Shown here piece by piece: positions 49,901 to 61,631 of a stretch of 64,000 nt of DNA; position 1 is the stretch's first letter, and each line of letters opens with the position of its first letter. The position numbers and the translations under genes were made by a program. Location: assembly GCA_008711295.1 (NCBI GenBank), contig VUYV01000020.1, positions 2,467,296 to 2,531,295 on the forward strand, in the 5' to 3' direction. This DNA is from Anarhynchus alexandrinus. Taxonomy: Eukaryota; Chordata; Aves; Charadriiformes; Charadriidae. Below the pieces are notes generated by a model that was not told the origin of the DNA, ran no database searches, and saw only the letters and a program-made list of their open reading frames with translations.

Positions 49901-52538
49901 AGTCAGAGATAAAATATTTACACAACAGTCAATGTTTCCCAAAGCACAGGACAAATAAAATAACTAATCAAGATGTTGCCTATGCAACCATTTGTATTTC
50001 TCAAGTGCGGTAACTAAGGTAAAGATAGTTTCAGTTGCCCAAGTTTAATCATTCCATTTGCAAGAAGTCATTTTGTAAGGATATGAATGACTTAGTGACA
50101 AAAAATTTTTCAAATGCTTTTCAGACTGACTGAAGACCTTACCAGAGCTCCTGCCAGCAACTCTCAGTCTATGTTTTTCAGTTAGGTCAGTGATGTAGTA
50201 GGGTTGCATTTTAAGTTAAAACAATGATCAAAAGCTTCTTTTGGATGTCTGCATGCTTCTTCTGAACACCACCATTCTCTACTGGGAGAGGGAAGAGGAT
50301 GCAGATTTATTTGCTAAAAAAGCCAGTGCCAAATTAGACCTGCAGACACTGCTTTCTTCTCAGTTTAGCTCAAGTACCTGGGACAGTGCTTCAACTGCTT
50401 TTCCTCAAGAGTTAACTCCTCACTTGTTTCAACATCTTCTTAAATTGAACCACATTCAGAACACCTTTTAGCAAATTATTATCACTAAGTTTCCACCAAG
50501 CACAGGAAAACTGCAAAATGGGTATCTACTACAGACAAGGATGTCAGAGACCTACTGGTAAGGATGAAAGTGAGACACTGCTGTCTAATCAGCAACGAGT
50601 TTCAATGAGTGACTCTCCCAAGTGGAAAGAAAAATAAAATGACTGCACCATCACCAGTATAAAGCACAGGTGTCTGAGGCTGCCTGACCAAAAAGAGAAT
50701 TAAAGAAAAAAAATCTTGTCTAGCCTATACTTGAAAATCACATCTCTTCGCAGGTTACTACCTGGAAAATAATTGTGCACAACTACCAACATTTCTTGGT
50801 TTAGAACTGCGTTAGTACTGAAACATTTACTCTTTTTACATTTTGCTTTTTTCAATGCTCAGGAGACAGAGTCTACAATTTAATTTGTCTTCACTCAGGC
50901 AGAGGATTACAAATGGTGTAATCATTAGTAGCAAAAACTGCTGAAGCACTGAACAAAAAAATCACCCAATATCATCAATGCTTAATAAAAGGAAAGGCAA
51001 GAAATTCTCTCTGCACTGATAAATACATTTAATACACGAGTACACCTTCTAAAGTAAAAATAATTCTATACCACTCTTTCAATAGCAGCCAAGTACTTTA
51101 AAGGGAAACACAAAGCACTTAGACATATTATGTGTCTACCAATTCAACCTAGTAGTATTAGAAAACCTCAACATTTTTCAATTTAAACCAAATAAAAAAA
51201 CAAGAAAAAGAATATGCTTAAATAATTTCCTGCATTTACAGCATTATTCTACAGGCATCTATCAGTTCTTTTAATAGAAACATGCTTTAGGACCAAAAAT
51301 TTATGCAGTAATAATTAATTAATATTTCCCTTTGATTAGTCACTTTATAATATCTCAAGAAGAGATAAGACAATAAAATACTAGCAAATGTAGATAAAAA
51401 TTGACCCCTTTCCCTCTCATAATCTTTTTCAAATTCTGGTATTACTGACAAAATAGCATTACTTTTCAAACCATAAATTGGTCTGGTTAGGCAAATACTC
51501 CCCCAATTAAAACTCATCATCATCCAGTGTCAGATGAAACATGGAAAATGAATTGAGAGTTTCCTTCTGATTTAATGTACCGTCTCTGTACTTGCTCTCC
51601 CTATAGCAAACCAGAATGATTCCATAAATCTGGGAAGTTTAGTTCACAAGCACAACATACGCTAGGAATAACAATTTCACTAAAGGAGTTTAAGAGAAAG
51701 AAATTAAGTCTTTTAATCTTTTATTATAGTGACACCTTGTGGCTACATTTGACTTATTTTGAGACCTCCCAAAATTTTTCATTTTCTTATAAGGTCTTTA
51801 ATTTCTTCAAAATTTGTGGTCTAGGACAAAGTAAAAAGATGAAGCCACAAAACAAAATTGAAAGGCTGAAAAGAGTAAGAAGGATAAAACAAAACCCAGC
51901 ATTTCCTGTTTAAAGATCTTTAGAGGTATTAACATTCACTTACTGTATTTGCACTTTTTTTATCCCCCAAAAAAGAGCCATGGCTTAGAATCACAACTCT
52001 GACTATCCTGATTTGAATATTTGCCTTTTTTTTTTTTTTTTTTTTCACTTGCCCATTTTGAAAGTGATATCCACATGGGTTATGAAAAATACCCTACAGG
52101 CAGCTCTTTTATGATTTTTATCACCGATTTCTTGAAACACAACATGATTCAACATTGTCAGGACTATGGATTAAGTGCTACACAAGAGTTAACTTTTTAA
52201 TACAATCCAGAAGATGGTATTCATTTTTTCAGGTTAATGACAGACTAAACAGTTGGCTTAATTAACAGGGACATATTAAAAATGCTTGGAAATTGGAAAG
52301 AAAAATATTCATTTAAAAAAATCAGTAACAAACCACACAAGGATAACAAACCTGACACTTGTTCCTAATTCTGACAGGAAACTGCTTACATGACTATTTT
52401 CCGTCTCCCATTTTCCCTCTAAAGAAAGTCTTCAACTCTACCTGAAAATTGCTATATAAGTGCAAACAATGAAACTAGGACCTAAAGAAATTCTAAAAAA
52501 AACCCCAAACATTATAATATTAAAAAAGAAAAAATTAC
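46976..52538. other. Intronic sequence without recognised genes
   Basis: Unique AT-rich DNA with short homopolymer runs (49598-49610 and 52026-52045) and an AC-only tract at 52494-52510. Nothing else is assignable. Confidence 0.6.
52026..52045. repeat. Poly(T) tract, 20 bases
   Basis: Uninterrupted run of T. No retrocopy body was recognised beside it. Confidence 0.95.
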
Positions 52539-52618
52539 CCTGTAATCTCGCTCTCTTATTTGCTTTTTCTGCATAGTATAAGGCTGTTCAATTTTTAAAG
52601 GTGGTGGAATAACGTCTT
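52539..52618 (-). other. Exon-like open segment with splice signals (candidate only)
   Basis: On the minus strand, an acceptor (ttctaatttttg...actttcag) is followed by 80 bases open in one frame: DVIPPPLKIEQPY, then TMQKKQIRERDYR. A donor AGG|gtaatttt follows. The composition looks protein-like, but I recognise no family, and it is not part of canonical BTBD9. Spliced from the exon at 57369 it would be read in another frame and stop after about nine codons. Only splicing from a phase-1 donor, such as that of 63684, opens the longer frame. Chance exon-like segments are expected in 64 kb, so this is weak. Confidence 0.25.
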
Positions 52619-52820
52619 CTGAAAGTATTTAAAACAAAAATTAGAAGTCCTTCCAAAATACAATTATGTCAATAAAACCCCCAGGTATTATACCTAGCAT
52701 TTTCTCTTACTAAAAAAAGCCCTCAAAATACAGCAGCACCCTCTCACCTGTTATACTAAGCTTCAGTGCCTATGAAATAATCTTCCTTGTACAAATTAGT
52801 TTGTATGTAGATTAAATTCT

Positions 52821-52912
52821 AGAATCAAAGAATCATTGGTTTGGGTTGGAAGGGACCTTAAAGCTCATCTAGTTCCAACTCCTCTGCCATGGGCAGGGAC
52901 ACCTTCCACAGG
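52821..52912 (-). mobile_element. Short CR1 LINE 3' end, reverse orientation
   Basis: The + strand reads agaatcaaagaatcattggt, then ttgggttggaagggacctta, then agttccaactcctctgccat, ending gggcagggacaccttccaca. This is the exact reverse complement pattern of the CR1 terminal 90 bases. It is a strongly 5'-truncated insertion of only about 92 bases, close to consensus and therefore fairly young. Confidence 0.92.
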
Positions 52913-55900
52913 GTTTACAACCTACAAATCACAAATAAATCATCTTCTGTGTGTAAGAAAACATAAACAATCTTCTCATCTCCTTTTCATTATAGAATTT
53001 CAGAGTCTTTGGTCACTGCCCTTCCATTTTCCATCTATTACTCTAGACAAAGGTTATAGATGGCAAAAGTATTCTGAACCTATTAAAATATAGACTGGAG
53101 CATACAAGTAATAAACACGAAGAAGAAAAGAATGTAAATAATCTTACCACATTACTTACTTGATTCTGCCTAATCAGTTTGGATGACTTAGTACATTCTT
53201 TGCCAAGTACAAATTATCTTTCATGGGAAGCACAATAACGTCCCTAACTCTATTGTGAATATTCCACAATGCTCCGTATATCAAAGAAAAAAAAAAAAAT
53301 CAAAGTCATGATAGAGACTATGATACCTATACACAATACGTTACTTGCTAAGTAGACTGAACTGGTCTTAATTCATTGTGGTATAAATTACTTATTTTTA
53401 ACAACTAACTGCCAGAAGGTTGCATTTTTTCCATCCAGTTAGTGTGAAAGAGGAATTGATCGTAGATTTGAAAATGGATACATTGACTTAAGAGAAAGTG
53501 AAAAGTTTTCAAAAAACAACAAACAAAAAACCAAACAAAAAAACCAACCTGCACACATGCAAATAAAAGATACAGTCCATCAATTTTTATGCCCATGGAA
53601 ACGTTTGAATAGCTTCTTAAAACTCAGGTGAACACGTTAGTTCAGCCCTTGACAGCTCTCACCTTGCAAAACTAGTATTTATGTGAAAGGTAACTCAAAA
53701 AGGCAACTAACCTTGCCTAATGTTACAGGGCTCATATTCTCTTTATAATCTATGTTTGAACAATCGCTCTAGTGTATCAGACACAAATAGGCTGTCCTTC
53801 AACAACGTGTACAGAATCTGGCATGTTCTTCTCCCTTGCTTTGAAAAAAGGTGTGTAAATAAAAACCACAGCCGATAACCCTAGTCTCCAATTCTCCATT
53901 ACTACTCAAGAAGTCATCCTATACAGTGATGACACAAAGCACTTTGAGCTAAAAATCAACTTTTTTTAAATAAAACAAACAAACAAAAAACAGCACCTAT
54001 CTCAAATCTATACTGGTAAGAAACTGCACTGTGAAAAGATACTTAGTCCAGCATCTTCCACTGACAATGCATACAAGCCTTAAAAAAATTGTTGCATGGT
54101 TCCCTAAGTGGTTGCTTGCAAAGAGATTATTATTCGCATTACTAAGACAGAAGGGGAATAAATGTTAAAACTAATGGCAAGAAAACAGAGCATAGCATGA
54201 TACTTGCAATGCAATCCTCACTCAGTATTTTTGTATATGAACAGGAAAATTTTGGCACTAGGACTTGCCACTCTGACCCAAGAGTACACAGCAGAAGCAC
54301 TGTTGAGCAATATGAAAACATAACTAGTTTTAGATGTAAAAAAATGTATTGATTAACCTACTGTTAATAACTGTGAGTGATTTGCTGAGTTGCATTACAG
54401 TCTTCCTTTAAAAATGGGGCAGGCATTTACATCTTTAAATGAAATAAATGGGATTTTTTCATTATCTGTTGATAATCTGATAACAATTTCTTTCTAAACA
54501 GAGCCTATGAAACACTTAAAACATATCTGCCCTTTGATAAGCACGCATAACTTATCTGTGAAAACAGAATATCAAACATTAAAATAATACATTCTGAAAT
54601 AATCTCATATTAGCTTATATTTTAAATCTGTGCTCACAACACTGCAGACCACCTCTTTTCATATGACAAAAAAAAACGCTATGTATTTTAGGATTTCTTT
54701 TGTGTATGTTAGTATCCTAGAGATAACTAGTTTAACTTATTTAAGTAAACAAAACTATTTTAAATACATAATCACAAAAACCTGAAATTAGAGACAGAAA
54801 AAAAAATTTAGTCCTCCTTGCTTACTTCTTTCTATACAGAATATTAGTCAAAAGCCAGACAAATAGAAGTCACAAATACTAATATGTATTGCATATAGCC
54901 TCCCCCACTCAACTTCTCTTCCAGAGGTCAACTGGCCCAAACCCCTGATTAAAGCAGAGCCAACCTTCAAGTTGGACCTATTTACATTAATACAAATAAA
55001 TAAATACAAAGTTCTTAAAGTGGAACTCCTCAAAAAATAGTCAGCAATTTTAGACTTCTAATTACATTTAAAACAGCTTTTTCTTCTTACTTACAGGAAA
55101 AAAAAACCATAAAAAGAACAGTAAATTATAGTCACAGTACTTTTACTGTTGACTAGCAAATGCACCTTTAATATAACGTAAGCTTCAATTCACTGATGTA
55201 AAGAGAGATTACAGAACAGCCTTATCTAAACTACCCTGAATTGTCATGTTGACTCACAACTGAGAACTCATATTGCCTTAAGGTTACTGCTCCTTAACAG
55301 TAAGTACTCATAAACTTATGCTGCTACATGACTTTCTCTTCAGCTCTTTCACTCACTCTTCAAAGTAGCTGCACCTCCAGGGAATTGCCCACCACTTTGT
55401 GGATATGATAATGAGGAACAGAGATTTATAGAAAATAACAGGTTTACTGGGGATCATTGAGCAGAAAAGGAAAAATGAGAGGCATGAGGACTATGTGATA
55501 AGGAAATCTGTGCCGTAGTTACCTGGACAACTGTATACTTCAAATATCTGCTAAAACAAAACTGCAAGGGGGAGGTTTCCAGGTGTGCTTGTGCATGTAC
55601 TTAAGTAGATAATATATAGCTATGCATAAAAAAACACCACATGAAATGAACTCCCTCCTGATAATCTGCTCCTCCAACAGACGGCCAGTCACTTTCAGAG
55701 GATTAAGAGATCATCGGAGAGCTGGAATATATAAGAGGTCTTTTTGTGCCAAAAAATTAGTAAGGTACCACCTAAAACTCTGGAATAACATTCTCCCCTC
55801 CGCTCTTCGCTCTCTGCACTTTCAGGCAAGGCTATAAAGAGCTTTCACTAAAACAGAACAATGATGGTCTCAAAACACAGCACACACATAGAGATGAAGA

Positions 55901-57368
55901 CAGGGGAGTGGAGAACGACAAACAGATAAACTGATGTTGAAACAGAAAAATCACTTTTGGACAGGTCTTCGGATGAGGCCAAAGAACAGCTGCCCTTTTG
56001 AAAGACGATGAAGGGAAGTCCCACCATAACACCCTAGATCTCTTCAAATCTTCTTGCTAACATGATGGAAGCAAAAAAGCTGTGCTTACTAACAATTCGT
56101 CCACTTTGCACCAAGTTAAAGTCATACACACACACAAAAATATCCCCAGGAAATGTAAAGCACCTATAAACTCCACAGAGCATTTCATCATTGCTAGATG
56201 ATTTATCACAGACACCTTTAAGCAAAAATTTCTCAAATACGCACACAAACTAGGGGACAGCACTAACCATTTCAGAAAGAGAAAACAGTAAAATCAGAAT
56301 CTTAAAACTTACAGGGAAAAGGTGAGAATGCATTTGTTTGTATCAGGAAAAACACATTTCAAGCCAGTTACATTCAGTATTATTAAAAGGACAGGGAGGC
56401 TGAAAAAGAGTTATCTGAGGAGAGACGCAAATGACACCCCCCCAACTCTTTCCCCATAGACTCCAATCGTATGCCAGCAATATCACATCGCAGAGCAGTA
56501 AAGATCACAGACAGACATCATTCTTGGGGGAAAAGAAAGCACTTCCCTCTTTGGGGATTCTAAGAGTTGCTGTGCTCATGAAAAAAAATTGTATCTACAA
56601 AATAATTATCACAATACAGGGCATTTCCTCTTTGGGTCTATGACACAAAACCTAATGACGATACCATCTTTGGAATCTGGACACTGTGGCCTCTCTATCA
56701 ATGAGCGCAATTCAGTCTTTGAATAAGACAGCTTCAATGCAATCATAAGCTTCTTCCAGAATTCCCAGCACCTTCAGTAAAAAGACATCATCACCTTAAT
56801 AACGACTAAACCCATCCAGCTGCTTTGGTTTACACAAAGCATTGCTTAAACCTCCTTAGTCCTAACTCTCCCCTTTTTCTTGTTCACAACTGTTTAAAAC
56901 ACTCTTCCAATGCAACTGCAGGAAATGTATAAAATATATAAAAATACATTTCCAAGTTTTATAGCAAGTAGGTAAACACATTTTAAACATTTTGGCAGTA
57001 AAGGAATGATGTTTACTACTGAGTGAAAAAAACCTCATCAGCTGCAATAAGAAAAGTGCATATGACAAAAAAAAAAAAAAAAAAAAAAAAAAGAAAAACG
57101 AGGAGAAAAGGAGAAGGATACATAGTCAGAGATGGAAGCACCACAGTTTTCAAAACAGGATCCCTGCAATTTATCACCTATATTTATATTAAAAAAGCAT
57201 CTACCAAGACAGACAAACTTGATTTTTTTTTTTTTTTAAGATAGCTGATGAAAATTGTGTATATCTTACATTAGCAGAAATATATACTGCAGTAGCAAAA
57301 TCCACCAACTTATTCTGGTGTGTAAATTATTTAATGACAGCCATGAAACATTACATTGATGAACTAAC
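52913..57368. other. Intronic sequence just downstream of BTBD9 exon 57369
   Basis: Unique AT-rich DNA with AC-only tracts at 53511-53549 and 53972-53992 and the long poly(A) at 57067-57092. No further BTBD9 exon was seen. Confidence 0.6.
57067..57092. repeat. Poly(A) tract, 26 bases
   Basis: Uninterrupted A run about 280 bases inside the BTBD9 intron downstream of exon 57369 (minus strand poly-T). A 15-base T run lies at 57223-57237, so the two can pair in the minus-strand transcript across about 130 bases. No retrocopy body was recognised. Confidence 0.95.
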
Positions 57369-57488
57369 CTGCAGACACGGGCAGGAAAATACAGGTTCTG
57401 CCAGGACCGACAGAGGTATTTAGAGTGATCGATAACCCGAATCCAGTCTAACTCGTCCATGGACACCTCAATGTAGTAGGAATAAGAC
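57369..57488 (-). CDS. BTBD9: BTBD9 internal coding exon (first discoidin-like domain, central part)
   Basis: This 120-nt exon has one base completing an Arg codon, 39 codons and two trailing bases. It encodes SYSYYIEVSMDELDW, then RVIDHSKYLCRSW and LYFPARVC. It continues the first discoidin-like domain of BTBD9, and the SYSYYIEVS...CRSWQ pattern is typical of the repeated domain. It joins the exon at 61412 in frame (CG + G gives Arg). The donor is gttagt, which departs from the usual gtaagt or gtgagt at the third intron position. The exon ends in phase 2, so the next exon must supply one base to complete Arg. In other vertebrates that exon begins YIRIVGTHNT. I did not find it downstream in this window. 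Confidence 0.95.
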
Positions 57489-59184
57489 CTATGGATTGAC
57501 AAAAACCACTGGTTAGAATACAAGCAGCCACATCATAGGTATTAAATTTTACACTTTCTTCTGGATTTTCAGCTGTGCTGAAAAGAAGGCTATTTGTTCC
57601 TACCCACTGACCTGTATAACATTCAGTTACGTTAAGACGTGTTTTCAGAATGACTTAACACTCCTAACACTCACAGTCTGCAGCAATTAGATGAGACCAT
57701 TGTCCCTCAAAAAATGCAATGGAGACTTTCAACTCAGTCAGTCATAAAAATAATCATTTGTATTCCTTCTGCATGGAATAAATCTAAAACACCAGTGATA
57801 TAGTTATTATTTCTATTGCCATATCAATAAAGAAAAATCAAAAAAGATCAGATCAAAAATGCAAATTCAAACCCTTCACTTGATCATAAAGTAAATTTAA
57901 TCTATGATCATTTTCTCACTGATTTTCTTCACTTCTGACCCTCTCAGCTGTTTATGATACATTAAGACTGTCACTACTTACTTACACACCCCAAAATTAC
58001 CTTATGAAAAATAAAAAAATAAAAGAAGTCACCAACACAATCTGTGTCTTCCTTTTGCTAATCAATTATATTTAGCTTAGAGTTTGCTGTTAGGAGAAAG
58101 CAAACCCAAACTAAAACTTAAAAGCCACAGCTATTTCCATATTATGCCTACAACAGTGACACTTAGAATGAAGTAGAAACTCCACTTCTGGATCAGAAAA
58201 TCATGAAATGTGTTTCAGGATATTTTCTTTCTCTTAAGGTACTTGTCTGCAACATTCACAGGCATTTCAACAGCCCCATGTTAGCACTTACCCTCCTTTC
58301 ACACTGATTTCTAAAAGAAGAGTTGCTTTTCCAGAGTTCTACAAAGACATTTTGTTAAATCTTTGTTAATATTTCCAATGTTTTGGCGAGGAGTTAGAGG
58401 GGTAAGATGCCTAACATGGTATTGTTAAAGAATTCTTAAAATGTTAACAGTGTTAATACCAATTTATGCACTTAGAAAGGTAATGCAGAGTCTTTAAGAT
58501 GTCAATTGCATAACCAGCTTTCGCATTCACACCAACCAGATGTGTAATATTCACAACCAATACAAATACTCTGTGTTTTGGCAACATTATTATTACAAGC
58601 CCATGCATATTTGAACAAACTAGGCTCCAGCATTTTAGAGCTTGAGCAGCTTGAATCCAAAAGTTAGTGACTATCTGTCCTCTGTATGGTGAGAATTTAG
58701 GGATTCTCAAACAACCATCACAAGGCCAATGTAAATTTGTAACCCATAAACAACATATTTTTTTTTTTTGTTTCTGAAGGTACCAAGCAAAGAAAAGTTA
58801 CCTCAAAAATATAGTTCTATTATTATACACTACATTATGCCTTCTATTTTTCTTAAGGATAGCATCCTTTTTGCAGAGGTAATTTGGACAGCTAGTCTCC
58901 TTAGCTCTTTAACATCTAAGATTCACCTGTTAATGACACCTCTAAACCAAAGGTGCAAAACACATCAGTTTGTAGTTGGTTCTGTTAAAAATGTACATTA
59001 TCTATATAAAGATAACCAATAGTCCACAGCTTCACAGAGACAGTCAGAATGAATGAGTAGTTCAAAAAGACGTTCAACAACAAGCCACCATGGGCTTGTG
59101 CAGTTGCTAAAACATCTCTTTTGGAGACATTATTCATGAGAAAGATGCAGATAAGTGGCTGGCAATTCTTAGACTAAAAGAGTA

Positions 59185-59640
59185 TAGAGGTTGGAAAGGA
59201 TCTCTAGAAAAAGCAAGGACAATCTTAGAGCAAGTTCCTAAGGTCTTGGCTGGTAAAGTTCTGCATACCTTCAAGGACCAACATCCATAACTGCTCTGGG
59301 CAAACTCCTCCCAAATTCAGCCACCCTATTATGAATTCTTTTCCTAATATTTAATAAGAATTTATCTTGTTGCTCGTGTCCACTGCTCTTTACCCTCTCA
59401 ACACACAGCTGTAAGAGGAGTCTGGCCCTGTATTCTTTATATTCTTCTATTAAATAAGTGAAGACAGCAGTAAGTTCCCCCTTCTAAGCCTTCTCCTCTT
59501 AAAACAGCAAGTTGTCTCAGCATCTCCTTGTACGTCATGTGTACAAGCCCTCATCATCTTCATGTCCTGAACTCACTCCAGTATGTCAGTATCTCATACT
59601 GAGGAGCCCACAACTGGACAAAGCACTCCAAATGCTTCAT
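59185..59640 (-). mobile_element. Old CR1 LINE 3' region, reverse orientation
   Basis: The + strand reads as a diverged reverse complement of the CR1 3' half. In order it shows agaggttggaaaggatctct, then caaggaccaacatccataac with the downstream ggcaaactcctcc, then aagaggagtctggccctgta, then gccttctcctcttaaaacag, then gaggagcccacaactggaca near 59603 and agcactccaaatg. The divergence is higher than in the copies at 32.2 and 52.8 kb. It sits in the intron between the two discoidin exons of BTBD9. The ends are approximate. Confidence 0.85.
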
Positions 59641-59861
59641 TTTCCATTTACCTTAAGACAGTTGAGCTACCGGGGGAAAAAAACTTAATAATTCAGGTAA
59701 GAGAAAAAGCAAAAGAAAGTCCAATAGAAAATTTTCCACAGAAAAACAAAAAAGTCAGAAACTAGATCCTAAACCACTGTACCATCAGTATTTTATGAAG
59801 ACAAAAAACTCTAGAGTAGAGGTCCATCTAAAAAAACAGGGACACGGTTTACTGGAGTTTA

Positions 59862-59924
59862 CTGGTTGGACTTGATGATCCTAAAGGTCTTTTCCAACCT
59901 AGATGATTCTACGATGCTATGATC
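59862..59924 (+). mobile_element. CR1 LINE 3' tail fragment
   Basis: This is a terminal CR1 fragment with actggttggacttgatgatc, then taaaggtcttttccaaccta, then the degraded octamer tail gattctacgatgctatgat. It lies only about 220 bases from the reverse-oriented copy at 59185-59640 and in the opposite orientation. Confidence 0.88.
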
Positions 59925-61411
59925 TTTGATATTCTGCCACCAACAATGCTTTGTTCTACAAAATTCAGAGGAAGGGCATAGGGCACCACGCAACAGATGA
60001 TTTTTTATGAAGTTGTCCCAAGTAGAAGGGTTTTTCCTGAGTTTCAGCAGCTGCCAATTTATGCCTTTCAGATGAGGGGCATTTTAACAGTTATAAGATC
60101 TCTAAAAATTGCCAGAGAACTCCTCATTATTAAAATGTCTCTAATACTTTTTCAAATTTTATAAAGTTGGTTGATAATTGGTTTATAAATTTGGTTGACC
60201 TTCTGGGACAAGTAGCATAATATTGTATGAAGTAGTTCCTTGTAACTTCAAGGTTTACTTTTCAGTCTTTCCAAAAGGAATAGAGCAGAAGGATAAATTT
60301 TGTTTGAACTGAATCAGGAGAACTTACTTGAAACAATTAAATAGGAAAAAATTCATGCAGTTTGTTTTGAATGTTTAATAACTGTAATTCATATTTTACA
60401 AGTAATTTAATTTACAAAAAATAAAAATAAAAACCAATAAAACATTAGTACACTCCGTTCTAAAATAACACGGCTTAGTTAAGAAAACAAAATGCAACTG
60501 TTTTGCAATTCTAAACTGTTAGTCTGGAAGTAATATAAAATTAATCTTTTATCAGAAAGGCAATACTGTGTTAAAAGTACAAGTAGCTTGTTTTATTGTT
60601 TTTAATAGAAAATTGCTTATGAGCACCTGCATGAGCTGTCTACTAAATTGTAAAATCTTTGTCATTGCAAGTTATAAAATTAATATATTCAATTTGTCAG
60701 ATAAAAAGAACCTTGTAATTTTCCTACTTAGGCAGTCACTCCGTTGTTCAAATATGCATAATTTGATCTTTCATGCATTCCATAACAATCTAAAGTAGCT
60801 GAGCATAAATTGGCTAAGGCATCCATGATAGTTCATACTTCACCAGTCTCACCATGAAGTGGCTTCTAATAACTCCTGTAGTTAGTCCATGATTCACATT
60901 CTAAATAAATTTTACTATCTCTGAGTTATTGTCAAAGCGTGCTATTTCTTAACAATTTTTATATATTCAAAAAATCTGAACAAACATTCCTTCAATGTTT
61001 GGAATGTAAATATGTAAAAAATATGGTTTCTGCAAAAGAACTAGAATACTGTTTTTCAAACTGAAATAAAAGCAGTTGAAAACTAAGTAGCAAACAGAAA
61101 ACAAAACAACTGAAATTATGTAAACTTTCATTAGTGATATGAACTATTTAATGAAAACACAAAAAAATAGATTGAAATATTATGAGGTAATTTAGTATGC
61201 ACAAAATAGTATCACAAAATATGGTCTGGTGTGCAAGCAACCAAACCTGCATTTTAAAAAAAACACGTTTTTTTCAAACAAAACTTGTCATTGTTATCTC
61301 CGACACTGTACCATGCCGTTCCTATAAATATTTAATTTATATTTCGCATTGATGTATTACCACCAGTACTAAATGCATTACCATCCCTTTTTATGTCAAC
61401 TTGGCACTTAC

Positions 61412-61631
61412 CGACTATCTCTGTCCCACAGGAGTATTCGTATGTGGTTGATTATTGAGGGCTGGCCTAGTTTAATTTCAATTCCAGAACGGCAGTCATC
61501 GTCGATCGGGTGTCGAGAGAAGCCATGATCCAAGTCATAGTTCTGAGTATCCCCATCTAATAATGCAGACTTCAGCTCCCCTTTTACAACCTGGGCTCCA
61601 TACTTCATTGTTGCAATATTTTCCCCTGGTA
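61412..61631 (-). CDS. BTBD9: BTBD9 internal coding exon (first discoidin-like domain, N-terminal part)
   Basis: This 220-nt exon has 2 bases, 72 codons and 2 bases. It encodes PGENIATMKYGAQVVKGEL, then the SALLDGDTQNYDLDHGFSRH stretch, and finally SIINHIRILLWDRDS. This is the N-terminal two thirds of the first F5/8 type C-like (discoidin-like) beta-sandwich of BTBD9, the C-terminal half that follows BTB and BACK. The ALLxGDTxNYDxDxG pattern recurs in the second such domain of the family, which reflects an internal domain duplication; that copy is not in this window. The acceptor is cttcttag after a long T tract and the donor is a near-ideal gtaagtg. Phase 1 in and phase 2 out match both neighbouring exons. 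No stop or indel is present. The Ile-Pro-Gly junction differs from the Ile-Pro-Glu I recall for human, a single substitution. Confidence 0.96.

Larger units (their letters stand above)
1..57368 (-). other. BTBD9: Long BTBD9 intron, 3' end outside the window
   Basis: Everything left of base 57368 is interpreted as one intron of at least 57 kb. I looked for the expected next BTBD9 exon (RIVGTHNT and FECMFTNK on the minus strand) and did not find it. BTBD9 is known in mammals as a several-hundred-kilobase gene with very large introns, so this is plausible. A nested gene or an unannotated lncRNA cannot be excluded, and three exon-like segments on the same strand are listed separately. The non-repeat parts are AT-rich, with short chance ORFs of at most about 130 codons that resemble no family I know. 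Confidence 0.75.
57489..61411 (-). other. BTBD9: BTBD9 intron between the two discoidin-domain exons
   Basis: This 3923-base intron runs from gtaagtg at 61411 to ccatag at 57489. The acceptor is weak, with only a short pyrimidine run (gtttttgtcaatccatag). The intron contains two CR1 fragments in opposite orientation (59185-59640 and 59862-59924), annotated separately. I see no further exon-like coding segment. The remainder, for example 57.5-59.1 kb and 59.95-61.4 kb, is unique AT-rich sequence. Confidence 0.9.

Noticed and set aside
1..57368. Search for the next BTBD9 exon (YIRIVGTHNT...FECMFTNK) on the minus strand
   Set aside because: Candidate matches to reverse-complemented FEC (for example near 8626) translate to unrelated residues. 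The exon appears to lie beyond the left edge.
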